Assembly (NCBI GenBank): GCA_964017045.1
Contig: OZ024794.1
Coordinates: 8,195,099-8,259,098 of the forward strand
Length of the DNA: 64,000 bases
Source: Omphiscola glabra
Taxonomy: Eukaryota; Mollusca; Gastropoda; Lymnaeidae
Reading direction: 5' to 3'
Of the stretch, positions 12,192 through 23,790 are shown piece by piece. The notes beneath the pieces were generated by a model, which worked only from the letters and a program-made list of their open reading frames with translations, was not told the DNA's origin and ran no database searches. A program made the position numbers and the translations under genes. Numbering within the stretch: the first letter of the stretch is position 1; every line of letters starts with the position of its first letter.

Positions 12192-12890
12192 CATCTCAGT
12201 GCAGGGAAAGTGCCACTCTCAGTGCAGGGAAAGTGCCACTCTCAGTGCAGGGAAAGTGCCACTCTCAGTGCAGGGAAAGTGCCACTCTCAGTGCAGGGCA
12301 AGTGCCACTCTCAGTGCAGGGAAAGTGCCACTCTCAGTGCAGGGAAAGTGCCACTCTCAGTGAAGGGAAAGTGCCACTCTCAGTGCAGGGCAAGTGCCAC
12401 TCTCAGTGCAGGGCAAGTGCCACTCTCAGTGCAGGGAAAGTGCCACTCTCAGTGCAGGGAAAGTGCCACTCTCAGTGCAGGAAAAGTTCCACTCTCAGTG
12501 CAGGGAAAGTGCCACTCTCAGTGCAGGGAAAGTGCCACTCTCAGTGAAGTGAAAGTGCCACTCTCAGTGAAGGGAAAGTGCCACTCTCAATGAAGGGCAA
12601 GTGCCACTCTCAGTGAAGGGCAAGTGCCACTCTCAGTGAAGGGCAAGTGCCACTCTCAGTGAAGGGAAAGTGCCACTCTCAGTGCAGGGAAAGTGCCACT
12701 CTCAGTGCAGGGAAAGTGCCACTCTCAGTGCAGGGAAAGTGCCACTCTCAGTGCAGGGAAAGTGCCACTCTCAGTGCAGGACAAGTGCCACTCTCAGTGA
12801 AGGGAAAGTGCCACTCTCAGTGCAGGGAAAGTGCCACTCTCAGTGAAGGGAAAGTGCCACTCTCAGTGAAGGGAAAGTGCCACTCTCAGT
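12192..12890. repeat. 23-bp minisatellite
   Basis: About 30 copies of cagtgcagggaaagtgcc plus actct. A g-c-a to g-a-a variant (cagtgaaggg) clusters in the centre and at the right end. The forward open frames of about 90-143 codons are repeat artefacts. Confidence 0.95.
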
Positions 12891-13335
12891 ACCATCATAG
12901 CCAATTTTGGCAACCCAAATAATCTAGCTACGGAAGATTTCTGCCCCGCTACCTTACTTTAGTCACGCCTGTCCTCCATTACCAACCATACTGTGACAAG
13001 AAAAAGGTCCCGGTGCACACCCACCACCCACGTGACATTAGTAGGTTGACGTACGTGCTCAGACGACAGTGACGTCTAGCACCTGCTCTGACAATACGAA
13101 ATTCCTTTAACGTCAAGAGGCCGCTACTCTCAGCCAGACCTGCTGTGGTTTTGCTCACACTAAATGAGTTCTAACAGGAGCCAAGAGGTCGCGACGAGAC
13201 TAAATAAAGGGCGCAAGCAGTTGCCAGGTAGTAGGTATTATTTACGACCGCATGTTTTTGAGCAGCTTCCATAACTGTAATTGTTTAAACCACGTGCTCT
13301 AATTTTTTTGTCTTTTAAATACTTAATATTAACTT
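12891..13335. other. Unassigned spacer
   Basis: Mixed composition, with no repeat or gene recognised. Confidence 0.3.
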
Positions 13336-13600
13336 CGCCTTTGTGTGCTTAGGGCCCCAGTTTTCGGAAGACTAATTAACCGATTTTCCGTCAACCTATG
13401 GAGCTGAAACTTGGCACATATACTCGTTTCCAAAGAAAACTCATTCTATCAACGTTTAAGCCCCACCCCGCCCTTCCCCCTATCGCAACCCCCAAATATC
13501 AGCCTTCCCCTTTTCCACGGGGAAATGAAGAAAATATGACGCTACTGCTTTCATGGAATAAAATTCGCTATAACTGCGCTACATAAAATTCCTTTTTAAT
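13336..13600 (+). repeat. Dispersed repeat family B, copy 1
   Basis: Contains ttttcggaagactaatta, then gattttccgtcaacc, then gagctgaaacttggcaca, then a C-rich stretch. The same ordered motifs recur at 25525-25735 and, inverted, at 36225-36405. A mobile origin is likely but no termini are visible. Confidence 0.65.
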
Positions 13601-13996
13601 AAAATATCGCAAGTGCGTTTGGTCCGTAACATTTTCTTTTGTTTTTTCTGAAATATTGGGAGAAATAAATCTGCGAAATAAAAGCTGGCGGACCATTAGA
13701 ATATTAATATAGTTCAGTGGCGTGAACAAAATATGCGGTTGCGAGCCTTGGGTAAGGGGAGCCCTAATTGGGACTCTTCTAAAGTGCGTTATTCGTAAGC
13801 ACGTTTTGTCAACTGTTCAGCCCCACACCTTTACCCCCATTGCTCGATATAACATTTTATAAAGGATGTATACGAACAACTTTGTGCAGGGGCTGTTTGA
13901 TTTATCAATTTTACCTTTCTACGTGTTCTAAAAATGTTTTAAATATATACAAAAGGTATGATTCTACAGATTGGATGTCATCGAACAAGTTATATG
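13601..13996. other. Spacer with possible fragment of family B
   Basis: Around 13800-13840 gcacgttttgtcaactg and the following agccccac loosely echo the middle of family B. Nothing else is recognised. Confidence 0.25.
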
Positions 13997-14264
13997 GCAT
14001 AGCATTGACCGAGGCGTATTGTATTCCACTGACCAATGCATATCGTATGCCATTGACCAAGGCATATTGTATTCCATTGACCAAGGCATATTGTATTTTA
14101 TTGACCAAGGCATATTGTATTCCATTGACCAAGGCATATTGTATTCCATTGACCAAGGCATATTGTATTCCATTGACCAAGGCATATTGTATTCCATTGA
14201 CCAAGGCATATCGTATTGTATTGACCAAGGCATATCGTATTCCATTGACCAAGGCATATTGTGT
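13997..14264. repeat. 24-bp minisatellite (first of two neighbours)
   Basis: About 11 copies of attgaccaaggcatattg plus tattcc. The period is a multiple of three, so open frames run through it on both strands (up to 184 codons). None is credible. Confidence 0.95.
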
Positions 14265-14482
14265 CCCTTTTTGTCTAGCATCCGTCCGTCTCTACGTGAT
14301 GTAGACTGCTCGGGACGAAATCACAGGGCCTGGGATTATACTTTAAGAGTATACGTTCGTTCCCTACCCAGAAAATCGCCTCTCTCCACTCATATAGACA
14401 ACCGAAGGAAACATCATAAGTGGATGGTACAGGTCTGCACTAGTTGTCAATGCCATCCGCCTACGGGACTCCATCTCCGACA

Positions 14483-14800
14483 ACGTAGCTTTGTGTCGAA
14501 ACATCTGTGTAGCTTTGTGTCGTGACGTGTGTGTAGCTTTGTGTCGTGACATGTGTGTAGCTTTGTGTAGTGACATGTGAATAACTTTGTGTCGCGACAT
14601 GTGTGTAGCTTTGTGTCGTGACATTTGTGTAGCTTTGTTTCGTGACATGTGTGTAGCTTTGTGTCGTGACATGTGTGTAGCTTTGTGTCGTGACATGTGT
14701 GTAGCTTTGTGTCGTGACATGTGTGTAGCTTTGTGTCGTGAAATGTGTGTAGCTTTGTGTCGTGACATGTGTGTAGCTTTGTGTCGTGACATTTGTGTAG
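14483..14800. repeat. 24-bp minisatellite (second of two neighbours)
   Basis: About 13 copies of gtgtagctttgtgtcgtg plus acatgt. The sequence is unrelated to the array 220 bp upstream although the period is the same. Each unit holds the short inverted repeat tgtc-gt-gaca. Confidence 0.95.
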
Positions 14801-15022
14801 GCCTAATCTTAGCCTTGTGACAGCCACCACTTGTCTAACCTTTGTTTTTTTTTTAATTAAAGTCACCGATTTAATATGCTGTGTCACTCCTTTTAACCAC
14901 CCCTCCATTGATTAGGAAAAGGTTGTTCAGGTTCAAATAAGTAGTTTTTTTGTTGTTGTTTTTTTTTAAAGATTGCTATGAGATGATGCAATTTCTGAAT
15001 TTTCCTTTCTATATGGTTCTGA

Positions 15023-15066
<44 letters not shown>

Positions 15067-15894
15067 CAGTAGCTTTCCTAACCGGGAGAGACGTTATATA
15101 ATTGCAATATAGTACTGAGTTTATGTGTGTTTTTTTTTCTTTTTCTGTGGGTACTGGTTTTCTAAACACATGATAAGTATCGATAATTCTACCAGCCCAA
15201 ACTTTAGTAGCTTAAATTTTCAAAACCACCTAGCGGTATGTAAAAATTGGTCGGTCGTTTGACGCGAGATAAAGATAATGAAAGCAACATCACCTTGAAG
15301 GTGGAAAAAAAAGAAAGCTCTAATTTCAAATGCCTCTACTTCAATCGGAGATTAAATCGTGAGTGCTGAATACACTAAATATTTAAGATGTTATTCTTAT
15401 AAATGTCAAATATTCCTCTCAATGAATAATTTCCAAACTTCGTAGTCGACATAGTGCAACCTTTGCTAAAGATCTGGATTGAGCGTTTTGTTTAAAGAGC
15501 TATTCATCTGTAAGAATATGCTTCCAGAAGCAAAACAGGTCTGCATCAAAGCGGAATCTGAAATAGGCCGACCTGTTTTGTCCTGACTCCTACACTTGGA
15601 ATCAGCTACTCTGGCCCGCCATCCAGTGCAGAAGGAGATTGGCCGCGAGTGGTGCAGCGGGACATTTGGGTCCGAGGTTATCCGAGTGCTAATTGAGTCT
15701 CGTCCCCAACAGCGATAATAAACACAGTGCTACCCGTCAAAGCCATTTTTTGTATATTGTGTGTGTGTGGCTTTCCGATTGACTTCTAGTGGGTGGAGAG
15801 GGGAGACGCGTGGAGGAGAATATAATGAAAGAGAAAGTAACTCCTCAAGTTATGTTCTTAGGGAATATGTGATTATACATTGATTTCTGGTTAG
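14801..15894. other. Unassigned spacer
   Basis: No gene recognised. It includes a TA microsatellite and a moderately GC-rich stretch at 15560-15720 with no identifiable coding frame. Confidence 0.3.
15025..15062. repeat. TA dinucleotide microsatellite
   Basis: An uninterrupted alternating at/ta tract of about 36 bp. Confidence 0.95.
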
Positions 15895-16108
15895 ATGGAA
15901 ACTGAAGAGATGGGAACTGAGAAGATGGGAACTGAAGAGATGGGAACTGACGAGATGGGAACTGAAGTAATTGGAACTGATGAGTCGGGAAATGAAAAGA
16001 TGGTAACTGAGAAGATGGAACCGAAGAGATGGGAGCTAAGGAGATGGGAACTCTTGATATGGGAACTGAAGAGATGTAAACTGAAGAGGTGGAAACTGAA
16101 GAGATGGG
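15895..16108. repeat. 15-bp minisatellite
   Basis: About 14 diverged copies of actgaagagatggga. The forward open frame across it reads runs of METEEMGTE type and is not a credible gene. Confidence 0.9.
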
Positions 16109-16373
16109 GCTGTGGGGTTATGTCATGGAGACGGTGAATCTTAACAATTCAAACCAGCTCCGTTTGCATCGTTTCCATTGGGGCATAGTACATTTGCTAT
16201 TATAACTTCCTTAGAAATGTAAAATATCTTTGATATCAATTAGAATAGCAAAGGAGCAACAATCATTTCTTCGTGGTCATTTTATCTACCGTCATACAAG
16301 GTACAGGCCAAACGGCACAAAGTCCACATAATAAAGCAACGTGTATAATCATAGCACATTCCTTTTTAAACTA

Positions 16374-16687
16374 TGTACAAAAGGCTGTTTGATCCATCAT
16401 TGAGAGCGGTTGTTAATTGTTTACAAAAGGCTGCGTGATCCATCATTGAGAGCGGTTGTTAACTGTTTACAAAAGGCTGCGTGATCCATCATTGAGAGCG
16501 GTTGTTAACTGTTTACAAAAGGCTGCGTGATCCATCATTGAGAGCGGTTGTTAACTGCTTACAAAAGGCTGCGTAATCCATCATTGAGAGCGGTTGTTAA
16601 CTGTTTACAAAAGGCTGCGTGATCCATCATTAAGAGCGGTTGTTAACTGTTTACAAAAGGCTGCGTGATCCATCATTAAGAGCGGTT
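16374..16687. repeat. 46-bp minisatellite
   Basis: About seven nearly identical copies of a unit with acaaaaggctgcgtgatcc, then atcattgagagcggttgt. Only a few substitutions are seen (g to a at gtgatcc and attgag to attaag). Confidence 0.95.
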
Positions 16688-17118
16688 TATTTATTGTTAA
16701 ATTAGAACTAAGAGATTTCAGTATTTCAGAAAACTACAAAGAGACGTGAAGATGGTTGTTGGGGGATTAGTGTTTTTTTTTTAAAAAAGCAACCAACAAT
16801 GGCCACACACCTCAGAGATCAGTTCTTCTTTGCTCAGAGACCGGGAGAAATTGTAATCCCTCATTGTAGTCCGAACAAATCCGGCGTTTCCGGCTAAAAA
16901 CCGAGCAGTCATTTGTCTAACTGAAGATTATACAGGACTACTAAAGGGGACATTTGTTAAGTTTCCACGCGGTGTGATTCACGTTGTTGCTGGCGTCTGA
17001 TCAGTTTAACGGTACCACGTTTTGTAAAGAATGTTTTTTTCTCTTCTAATTGGCCTATTTATCAAGACCTTCAACTTTAAAAAAAAATACTTGTTTCTAA
17101 AAATCCTGACCTAAAGCG
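16688..17118. other. Unassigned spacer
   Basis: AT-rich, with no feature recognised. Confidence 0.3.
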
Positions 17119-18545
17119 TTGTCTCTATATATAAAAATCAATGTATGTCTGTATGTCTCATATGCGCTCCCACACCATTCATGCGATTGCAACAAAACTT
17201 TGGTGAGTTGTTGGCCACCTACCTGGGCATTTAACTGCATCATTAAAAAAAAATTCAAATATTTAGTTTTCGGCCGTTGGCCCTTCATTCGTTTTTTTTC
17301 TAATACGAGCTTTGTAAAAAATATTTCCGTCTGCGCTCCTACACCATTCGTCTCAATGCGCTAAATCTTTGGTAAAATGTTGCAAGCACGCCCAAAAGGT
17401 TTGGAAATATCTATAACCGTTTTAAAATATTCCATTTAGCCAGGTGTCCCATGTTCGTTTTTTCTTAAATGAGCTATACAAATATAGTTTCAAACCGAAT
17501 GCGCTCCTACACCATTCATCGATTGCGACAAAACATTGGAGAGTTGTATTCCATAAGCTCGCGCATTTTTTTGGGTCATTATAACACTTTTAAAATATTT
17601 TGTTTTGGACGTTGGCCCCAAAATGTTTTTTTTTTCTTATATGAGCTTTGTAAAAAATAGATTTCGTCTGCGCTCCTACACCATTGATTCAAATACGCCA
17701 AAACTTTGACGAGATATTGCGAGCATGCCAACAAAGGTTTTTAAATTATTACAACCGTTTTAAAATATTCCTTTTTGAGCCGGGGGCCCCATGTTCTTTT
17801 TTTTCTTATAGGAGCTATATAAAATATAATTTCAAACCGTATGCGCTCCTACACCATTTATGTGATTGCAACAAAACTTTTTTGAAAGGTTGTCCATAAG
17901 GTCGCGCATGTTAATGAGTAACTACAATACTTTTAAAATATTCCGTTTTCAGCCGTTGGCCCCAAATTCTTTTTTTTCTTATATGAGCTTTGTACAAAAT
18001 AATTTCTGTATGCGCTCCTATACCATTTATCTGAATGCTATAAAACTTTAGTTAGATATTTTTTCCAAGCCCGCAAAGCTTTTCCAATTATTACAACCGT
18101 TTAAAATATTCTGTTTTGAGCCAGGGGCCCCATGTTCTATTTTTCCAATATGAGCTATATAAATATAATTTCAAACCGTATGCGTTCCTCCACCATTCAT
18201 GCGATTGCAACAAAACTTTGTTGAAATGTTGTCCATAAGGTCGCGCATGTTAATGAGTAATTACAATACTTTTAAAATATTCCGTTTTCAGCCGTTGGTC
18301 CTAAATTCTTTTTTTTTCTTATATGAGCTTTGTACAAAATAATTTCTGTATGCGCTCCTATACCATTTATCTGAATGTGATAAAACTTTAGTAAAATGTT
18401 TTTCCCGCGTCCGCAAAGCTTTTCAAATTATTACAATCGTTTAAAATGTTATGTTTTGAGCCAGGACCCTATGTTCTATTTTTCCTATATGAGCTATACA
18501 AATAAAATTTCAAACAGAGCTAATGTGTGGATGGATAGATTTTTA
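17119..18545 (+). repeat. ~170-bp satellite in alternating 340-bp dimers, possibly Helitron-derived
   Basis: The motif tgcgctcctacaccattcat recurs at about 17162, 17330, 17497, 17669, 17840, 18009, 18180 and 18350, at steps of 167-172 bp. Neighbouring monomers differ in a regular way. One type has gagctttgtaaaaaat and the other gagctatataaatataat plus caaaccg, so the true period is a dimer near 340 bp. The block opens with tctctatatataaaaatc followed by aatgtatgtctgtatgtc. That leader resembles 5' ends I associate with some animal Helitrons (from memory). I see no Rep or helicase coding sequence. Confidence 0.75.
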
Positions 18546-18599
18546 ATCAAATACAAATAGCGACATTAAATTGTGTGTGAGACATAATAAGTAGGTTTC

Positions 18600-19060
18600 T
18601 GAATTAATTACAACACTTTTAAAATAATCCGTTTTTGGCCGGTGGCCCCAAAATCGTTATTTTTCTTATATGAGCTTTGTAAAAATTAATTTCTGTATGC
18701 GCTCCTATACCATTTATCTGAATGCGATACAACTTCAGTAATATGTTTCTCTTTTTTTAATTTTGTGATATAATAAGTAGGTTTCTGAAGTAATACAACA
18801 ATTCTACAATATTCCGTTTGTGGCCGAGGGCCTTAATTCGTTTTCCACCCTTATATTATCTATATAATTATCGTATGCATTCCTATACCATTCATCCGAT
18901 TGCGATAAAAACTTTGGTGAATTGATTTGCGCGCTCCCGCAAATGTTTCTAAATTAGAACAACATTTTACAATATTTCGCATGGGCCGATGTCCTTAAAT
19001 TCGTTTTGTTTTCTTTAACAAACTTTATCAAAATAATTTTAAACAGAGCTATCAACTCAA
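18600..19060 (+). repeat. Degraded continuation of the ~170-bp satellite
   Basis: Further units with the gcgctcctataccatttatc motif lie at about 18695 and 18873. They are more diverged and separated by shorter or deleted linkers. Confidence 0.65.
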
Positions 19061-19974
19061 CCGCCCTTGAACAAATGCCAACAGACATCAATTTGTAGCA
19101 AGAGCAGAGAAAACACGTTTTTGCATGTTTAGTGTAGAGAGCATTTTTGTTGTTTTTATAAATAAGCTTGAATTTTGTGACGTATTTTAGAATCGGATAT
19201 AGCTTTGTAAATGTGTTGTGATTTTTAATAGCAATGATGTAGTAATACATCTATTATATAAGAATGATCTATGCTGACCGTAACTCCAAAGAACCGATAC
19301 GATTTAAATACGTTCCCATTTTTTAAAACAATCATAGTTATCTACTATTATTTTAAGGAACTCGGATCATTGGTAATGCGCAAAAATATATTATATATTC
19401 GCTTTAACTTTAATATAATTTTAAGTATTAATAATATAAATTACAAATAAATTTGGAGTAACAACTAAGGAACTATTTTAAACATTTTATATGTGGTTGA
19501 AAGTTATGAAAATTAATAAAACAAATTATAATCAAAGAATTACACTGTAATCAAATTTATCGGGGAAACCAAAACATCTGATGATTTTAGTGCATTTTTA
19601 AAGTACGTTCCAAATATTGCGTAATAAAAGTAAATCTAATTTGTTTTAAATAATAACGCAAATGACGTCAGAACTCAAATTGTCTATTTATTCAATGCAA
19701 ATATTTATCTGATTTAATAACCGGGCGTAATAAAATTGATAATGTATTTCCCCCTTCCTAAAAGTAAAATTAATAAATATAATAGATTGCTTTTTAAATT
19801 GCTACAATTTAAAAAATGAAATACAATTTTTGCTTTTTATTTTTAACGTTTAATAAATTTTTACTTTTATTCTTTCCAAAAATATACATTTATGAAATTT
19901 ATAAATTAGTAATAATAAAAAAAACTAACCGTTAAATATACTTTTAATACGAAAATGCCGTTTAATGCAATCAG
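19061..19974. other. Very AT-rich unassigned stretch
   Basis: A/T-dominated, with no tandem period and no gene. It separates the satellite block from an isolated satellite copy at 19975. Confidence 0.35.
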
Positions 19975-20365
19975 TGCATAATATGTCCGTATGAGTTCCT
20001 ATACTATTCATCTGAATGCGATAAACTTTCAGTGAGTGCAGGCCCGCATTAGGTTTCTAAAGAAGTGCAAATATTTATTAATATTCCGCTTTGGGCCGGG
20101 GGCCTTAAATTCTTTTTTTTTTTCTTATATGAGCTATGTAAATATAACGTCAAGCAGAGCTATTGCATAAGTGGGTGGAATTACATTAAATATAAACTGT
20201 GACATTTCATTTTGTATATGTGACTTAATAAATAGGTTTCTGATTTAGTACACATATTTCACAATATTACTTTTGGGGCCGGGGGCCCTAAATTTGTTTA
20301 TATGTAATAAATGAGCCATATAAATATAATTTGAAACATAGCTATTGCATGGGGGGATCAATCGC
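19975..20365 (+). repeat. Isolated copy of the ~170-bp satellite with tail
   Basis: Repeats tgagttcctatactattcat, then gggccgggggccttaaat, then ttatatgagctatgtaaat, in the same order as the main array. It ends with agagctattgcat and a second partial unit whose agctattgcatggggggatc may mark the original end of the element. Confidence 0.65.
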
Positions 20366-20403
20366 TATAAGTTTTGGGACTAAATTTGGAAATTCCATGC
20401 TTC

Positions 20404-20425
20404 CCACACGGACAGCTGCGTGTGG
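20404..20425. repeat. Short hairpin downstream of the satellite
   Basis: ccacacg and cgtgtgg flank an 8-nt loop (gacagctg). CTAAT follows 24 nt later. The layout loosely recalls a Helitron 3' end, but the spacing is longer than usual. Confidence 0.4.
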
Positions 20426-20529
20426 TTTGCTGACACTTCTTAAAACCTTCTAATTAATTCGAATACGCACCAGACGGTTAAAAAAGGTGGTTATTAGAAG
20501 AACTTACAAAAATATTATTAAAACACAGA

Positions 20530-20850
20530 CACTTTATTTCGATGTGTAGCATTGCAACGCATGCCGTGTACTCGCTAGTATTGTAATATAGAGCACAGGC
20601 ATTTTCAATGGAGCTGAAGAAAAGCATTATATTGTAATATAGAGCACAGGCATTTTCCATGGTGCTGAACCAGAGCATTGTATTAAAATATAAGGATCAT
20701 ACATTTTCCCATGTGCTGAATTAGAAAATTGTATTATAATATGGGTCACACGTAATTTTCACTTGTTTTGAACCAGAGAACTGTATTATAACACAGGACA
20801 CAGACATGTTCACGTGTGCTAAACTAGAAAATAGTATTTCAATATAGCCC
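20530..20850. repeat. 51-bp minisatellite, diverged
   Basis: About six units carry gagcacaggcattttcca, then tggtgctgaaccagag, at 51-52 bp steps (for example 20591, 20642 and 20694). Divergence rises strongly to the right. Confidence 0.8.
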
Positions 20851-21214
20851 AACAACCTATAACCTATACAGGGAGCCATAGTCAGGGCCACTGAATTCAA
20901 TTGGCGGCCGTCCAGGGCGCTATCCCAATGGCGACGCACAAATCGTAAATAATCATTAATTATCGAAAATAGGCCTTTATCCCCTGGCGTAGAGGGGGCG
21001 TTCTCCCAGCGGGAGGTTTTCTTTTTATATTCAGCATTTTTTGGGGGTGGAGGGTGGGGCACATCTTCGGTCAGAAGGAACGAAAAAAAAGATTTCATCA
21101 AGACGCATGGCATTTATAATTATTTAAATATGTGCGCCAAAATGCATTCCTACACTTAGAAGTGATCACTTTTCTTTGGATACGCTGGCAATATGTTACA
21201 GGTTGAATTTTGGT
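20851..21214. other. GC-richer unassigned patch
   Basis: From 20880 to 21070 the composition shifts to GC-rich. A reverse frame reads in part DKGLFSIINDYLRFVRRHWD and is open for 130 codons (20721-21113), but it runs into the neighbouring repeat. It could be part of an unidentified mobile element. I do not recognise it. Confidence 0.25.
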
Positions 21215-22262
21215 AGACGATTAAAATTAAAAAAGACTCCATACGTCTTTCCAGAGCGTCCACAAAAGATTTCTTAGTGTTGGGCTTTTCAACTTTGTGG
21301 TATTTAGACGTTTAGGGGTCTTCTTTCCCTGTGGGCGTCTTTTGGGTTTTATGTGTAGTTTGCGCTTGATGATCATAAGACGATGATCTGTCCAGCAGTC
21401 TCCACCACACATAGACTTGGTTACATGATATGTCCAGCTGTCTGCACCACACATAGACTTGGTTACATGATCTGTCTAGCAGTCTGCACCACACATAGAC
21501 TTTGTCACATGATCTGTCCAGCAGTCTGCACCACACATAGACTTGGTTACACGCACGTCTTGACTGTCCTTCCTCCTGATGATGACATAGTCGATGAGGT
21601 GCCAATGTTTTGAACGAGGGTGCATCCAGGAGGCCGATTACGCGTTGGAAGGTGAAATATAATATTAGTAATCATCAGTTACTGCTCTGCACATGTCTCT
21701 TGCAGGAGAAGAAAGTTACTGTTGCACTGGCCCACACCATACTTTCCTAGAGTCCCGTGACAAGCGATGTGGTCGCTACCAACTCGAGCATTGAAGTTAC
21801 CAAAAATTATAAGCTTTTCCTGCTTTGGAACGCTTGCTATGACAGAGTGAAGGGCCTCCTAGAACTTGGTATTTACTTCATCTGGGTTTGTCTTTTTTGG
21901 AGCATAACAGCTTATAATAGTGAGGTGTTTTCTTCCAGATACGAGAGGGGGGTTTCATTGTCATTATCCTATCGTTGACTCCTTTCGGAAGACCAGTTTA
22001 GCATTGTAGTTTTGATAGCAAAACCAACACCAGCCTCGCGTTGCTCCTCGCTTCCTCTGCCACTCCAAAAGAAGGTTTATCCAAGCCCCTTTCACAAGTT
22101 CGCCTCTCCTGCGAGCCGAGTCTCGCCAAGGGCTGCGATGCCCACCCCGTATCTTGCCAGTTCATTTCCTATAAGGGCTGTTCTTCTCTGAGGTCTGTAC
22201 ACGTCGTCTTCGTCCTGTAGAGTGAGCACATTCCATGCACCGATTTTTAGTGGGATTGTTTT
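21215..22262 (-). pseudogene. LINE endonuclease (EEP-fold) domain, decayed
   Basis: Read on the reverse strand from 22262 downward, it gives GAWNVLTLQDED, then IGNELARYGVGIAALGETRL, ISCYAPKKTNPDEVNTKF, PKQEKLIIFGNFNARVGSDH, HWHLIDYVIIRRKDSQDVRV and finally CWTDHRLMIIKRKLHIKPKR. These are, in order, the signature blocks of the apurinic-type endonuclease at the N-terminus of non-LTR retrotransposon ORF2, often annotated as craniofacial development protein 2-like. The catalytic E of ETR and H of TDH are present. The usual D of GDFNA is N here. Several stops and frameshifts lie between blocks, so it is dead. The 5' side runs into a 15-bp array, and no reverse transcriptase follows on the 3' side. 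The clade is unresolved (RTE-like by eye). Confidence 0.88.
21384..21553 (-). repeat. 42-bp minisatellite inside the endonuclease frame
   Basis: Four copies at exact 42-bp steps (for example 21410, 21452, 21494, 21536). On the reverse strand each encodes the 14 residues VTKSMCGADCWTDH, the catalytic C-terminal motif of the endonuclease, with substitutions (a stop, WTYH, CGGDC). The frame is kept throughout and the last copy runs directly into the normal downstream sequence RLMIIKRKL. The array therefore arose by duplicating this piece of the LINE. Confidence 0.92.
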
Positions 22263-22282
22263 TATCTTTGCATTTCGACAGC

Positions 22283-22478
22283 ATAGATAGGGACCACATA
22301 GATAGGGACCACATAGATAGGGACCACATAGATAGGGACCACATAGATAGGGACCACATAGATAGGGACCACATAGATAGGGACCACATAGCTAGGGACC
22401 GCATAGATAGGGACCACATAGATAGGGACCACATAGATAGGGACAACATAGATAGGGACCGCATAGATAGGCTCCACT
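22283..22478. repeat. 15-bp minisatellite
   Basis: About 13 near-perfect copies of acatagatagggacc. It abuts the truncated 5' end of the LINE endonuclease. Confidence 0.95.
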
Positions 22479-23065
22479 CTAACTGCGGTAGGCTGATTAC
22501 GGAAGAGTGGAAAACGATTTCCTATTAATTGATATATAATAGTCGCCTCCCCCTAAGAAAAAAAAAACCCACACTATTTACCTGAGTTCAACCGTCAGAC
22601 ATGAAAGATCGCAGCGTGAGAGTTTTGCTTACTCATCCTACACTTCTAATATAAAACACGTGGGGCTGAGTATGGTTGGGTGTGAAAAGTAAGTAGAACT
22701 TATGATCATCAGAAACAACATATATCTAAGACATACAATAACAGACTTGTAATAATGGGTTTTAATTTTTTTTCAATGAAGAAAACTCCACCGAAAGTTC
22801 ACCCGTCACATATTTGTATGTACAACACTCACACTATTGTCCCTTCTCGTCATTATTTCTATTATATCTCAAACTATTATAGATCAAAGGTCAAGTTCGG
22901 GGACTGTGGTTTGGTCACTTTGTGGAAGAAAAAGGTTTCCTGGACTAAAAATAGAACATCATTATCTTGACAGCTAACAAGAATCATCGACCTGGGTACT
23001 TTATTGCTTTTCGCACTAAGAGCTTTAGAATAATACCCCCAAGTAGTCTTGTTCTATACGACAGC
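22479..23065. other. Unassigned spacer
   Basis: AT-rich. No gene or repeat recognised. Confidence 0.3.
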
Positions 23066-23240
23066 GGCATAGCCAAGACTGGTGTCTGGAGCCCCGATAA
23101 GTGGTGAACCTACCAAGGGTCTCAGGAGCGCCGAACAGTGGCGTACCTACTAGTGTTGTCAGTGGTAGACATCGATGGTGTAACCGCTGGTGGGCTCAGG
23201 GCGGATATCAGCGTTGTATCTAGGGAGGAGGGTTCCCTTT
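23066..23240. repeat. Tandem, diverged copies of a MITE-end-like sequence
   Basis: Three units of about 40 bp begin cggcatagcc, agtggtgaacctacc and agtggcgtacctact, each followed by a gtgtc/gtctc plus ggagc motif. The starts resemble the GGCGTAGC ends of the MITEs at 11007 and 11995. Confidence 0.4.
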
Positions 23241-23637
23241 TAAGGCTTCGCCTCAGGCGCAGCTCTTACTCTGCACGATCCAGATTAAATTACTATGAAA
23301 GTGCAAAGGGAAATTATTAAATAAATTCAGTTGTTTGTTAAACTTTTTTTATTCTTATCATTAATTTTGGGGGTTTTCTTAGGGGTGGAGGGGGGGGGGT
23401 TGGGGAAGCAACGACATATTTACAAACTCACAGGCCCCCCAACCCACCCCATCCCTCTGTGACCCATGTGACCACGTCCTCGCCTTTGGTCTGCAGTAAT
23501 AAAATAGAACTAGACGTAATAGTATTATGGCGTCTAGGGCGAAGGGTTGATGTGCATAGGAGACTTTGAAGAAACTCTGAGTATTGGGATGGTGGATTAA
23601 TTAACATAAGAGAAACTCATGGGTGAGCAGTGCTTCC
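23241..23637. other. Unassigned spacer with G- and C-rich runs
   Basis: A G-rich run near 23375-23402 is followed by a C-rich run to 23455. No gene recognised. Confidence 0.3.
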
Positions 23638-23790
23638 CAATCTTTCGACTTCTGTGTACCCCTTTCCATAATTTTCGTAGTACTGCGTACCCCTCGTTAA
23701 AAAAACAAATTGCTTATAATTTAATAACAATCACAAAATATTTGTTTTCCCTTTGCAGCGCGCACCCCACACCAAAAAAAAAAAAGAGTC
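23638..23790 (+). mobile_element. hAT-like element, 5' end only
   Basis: Starts cagtgcttcccaatctttcg, and then tgtacccctttcc and tgcgtacccctcg recur. Such an end with repeated GTACCCCT is typical of a widespread hAT MITE type (from memory). I find no matching right end, so it is a fragment or a coincidence. Confidence 0.4.
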
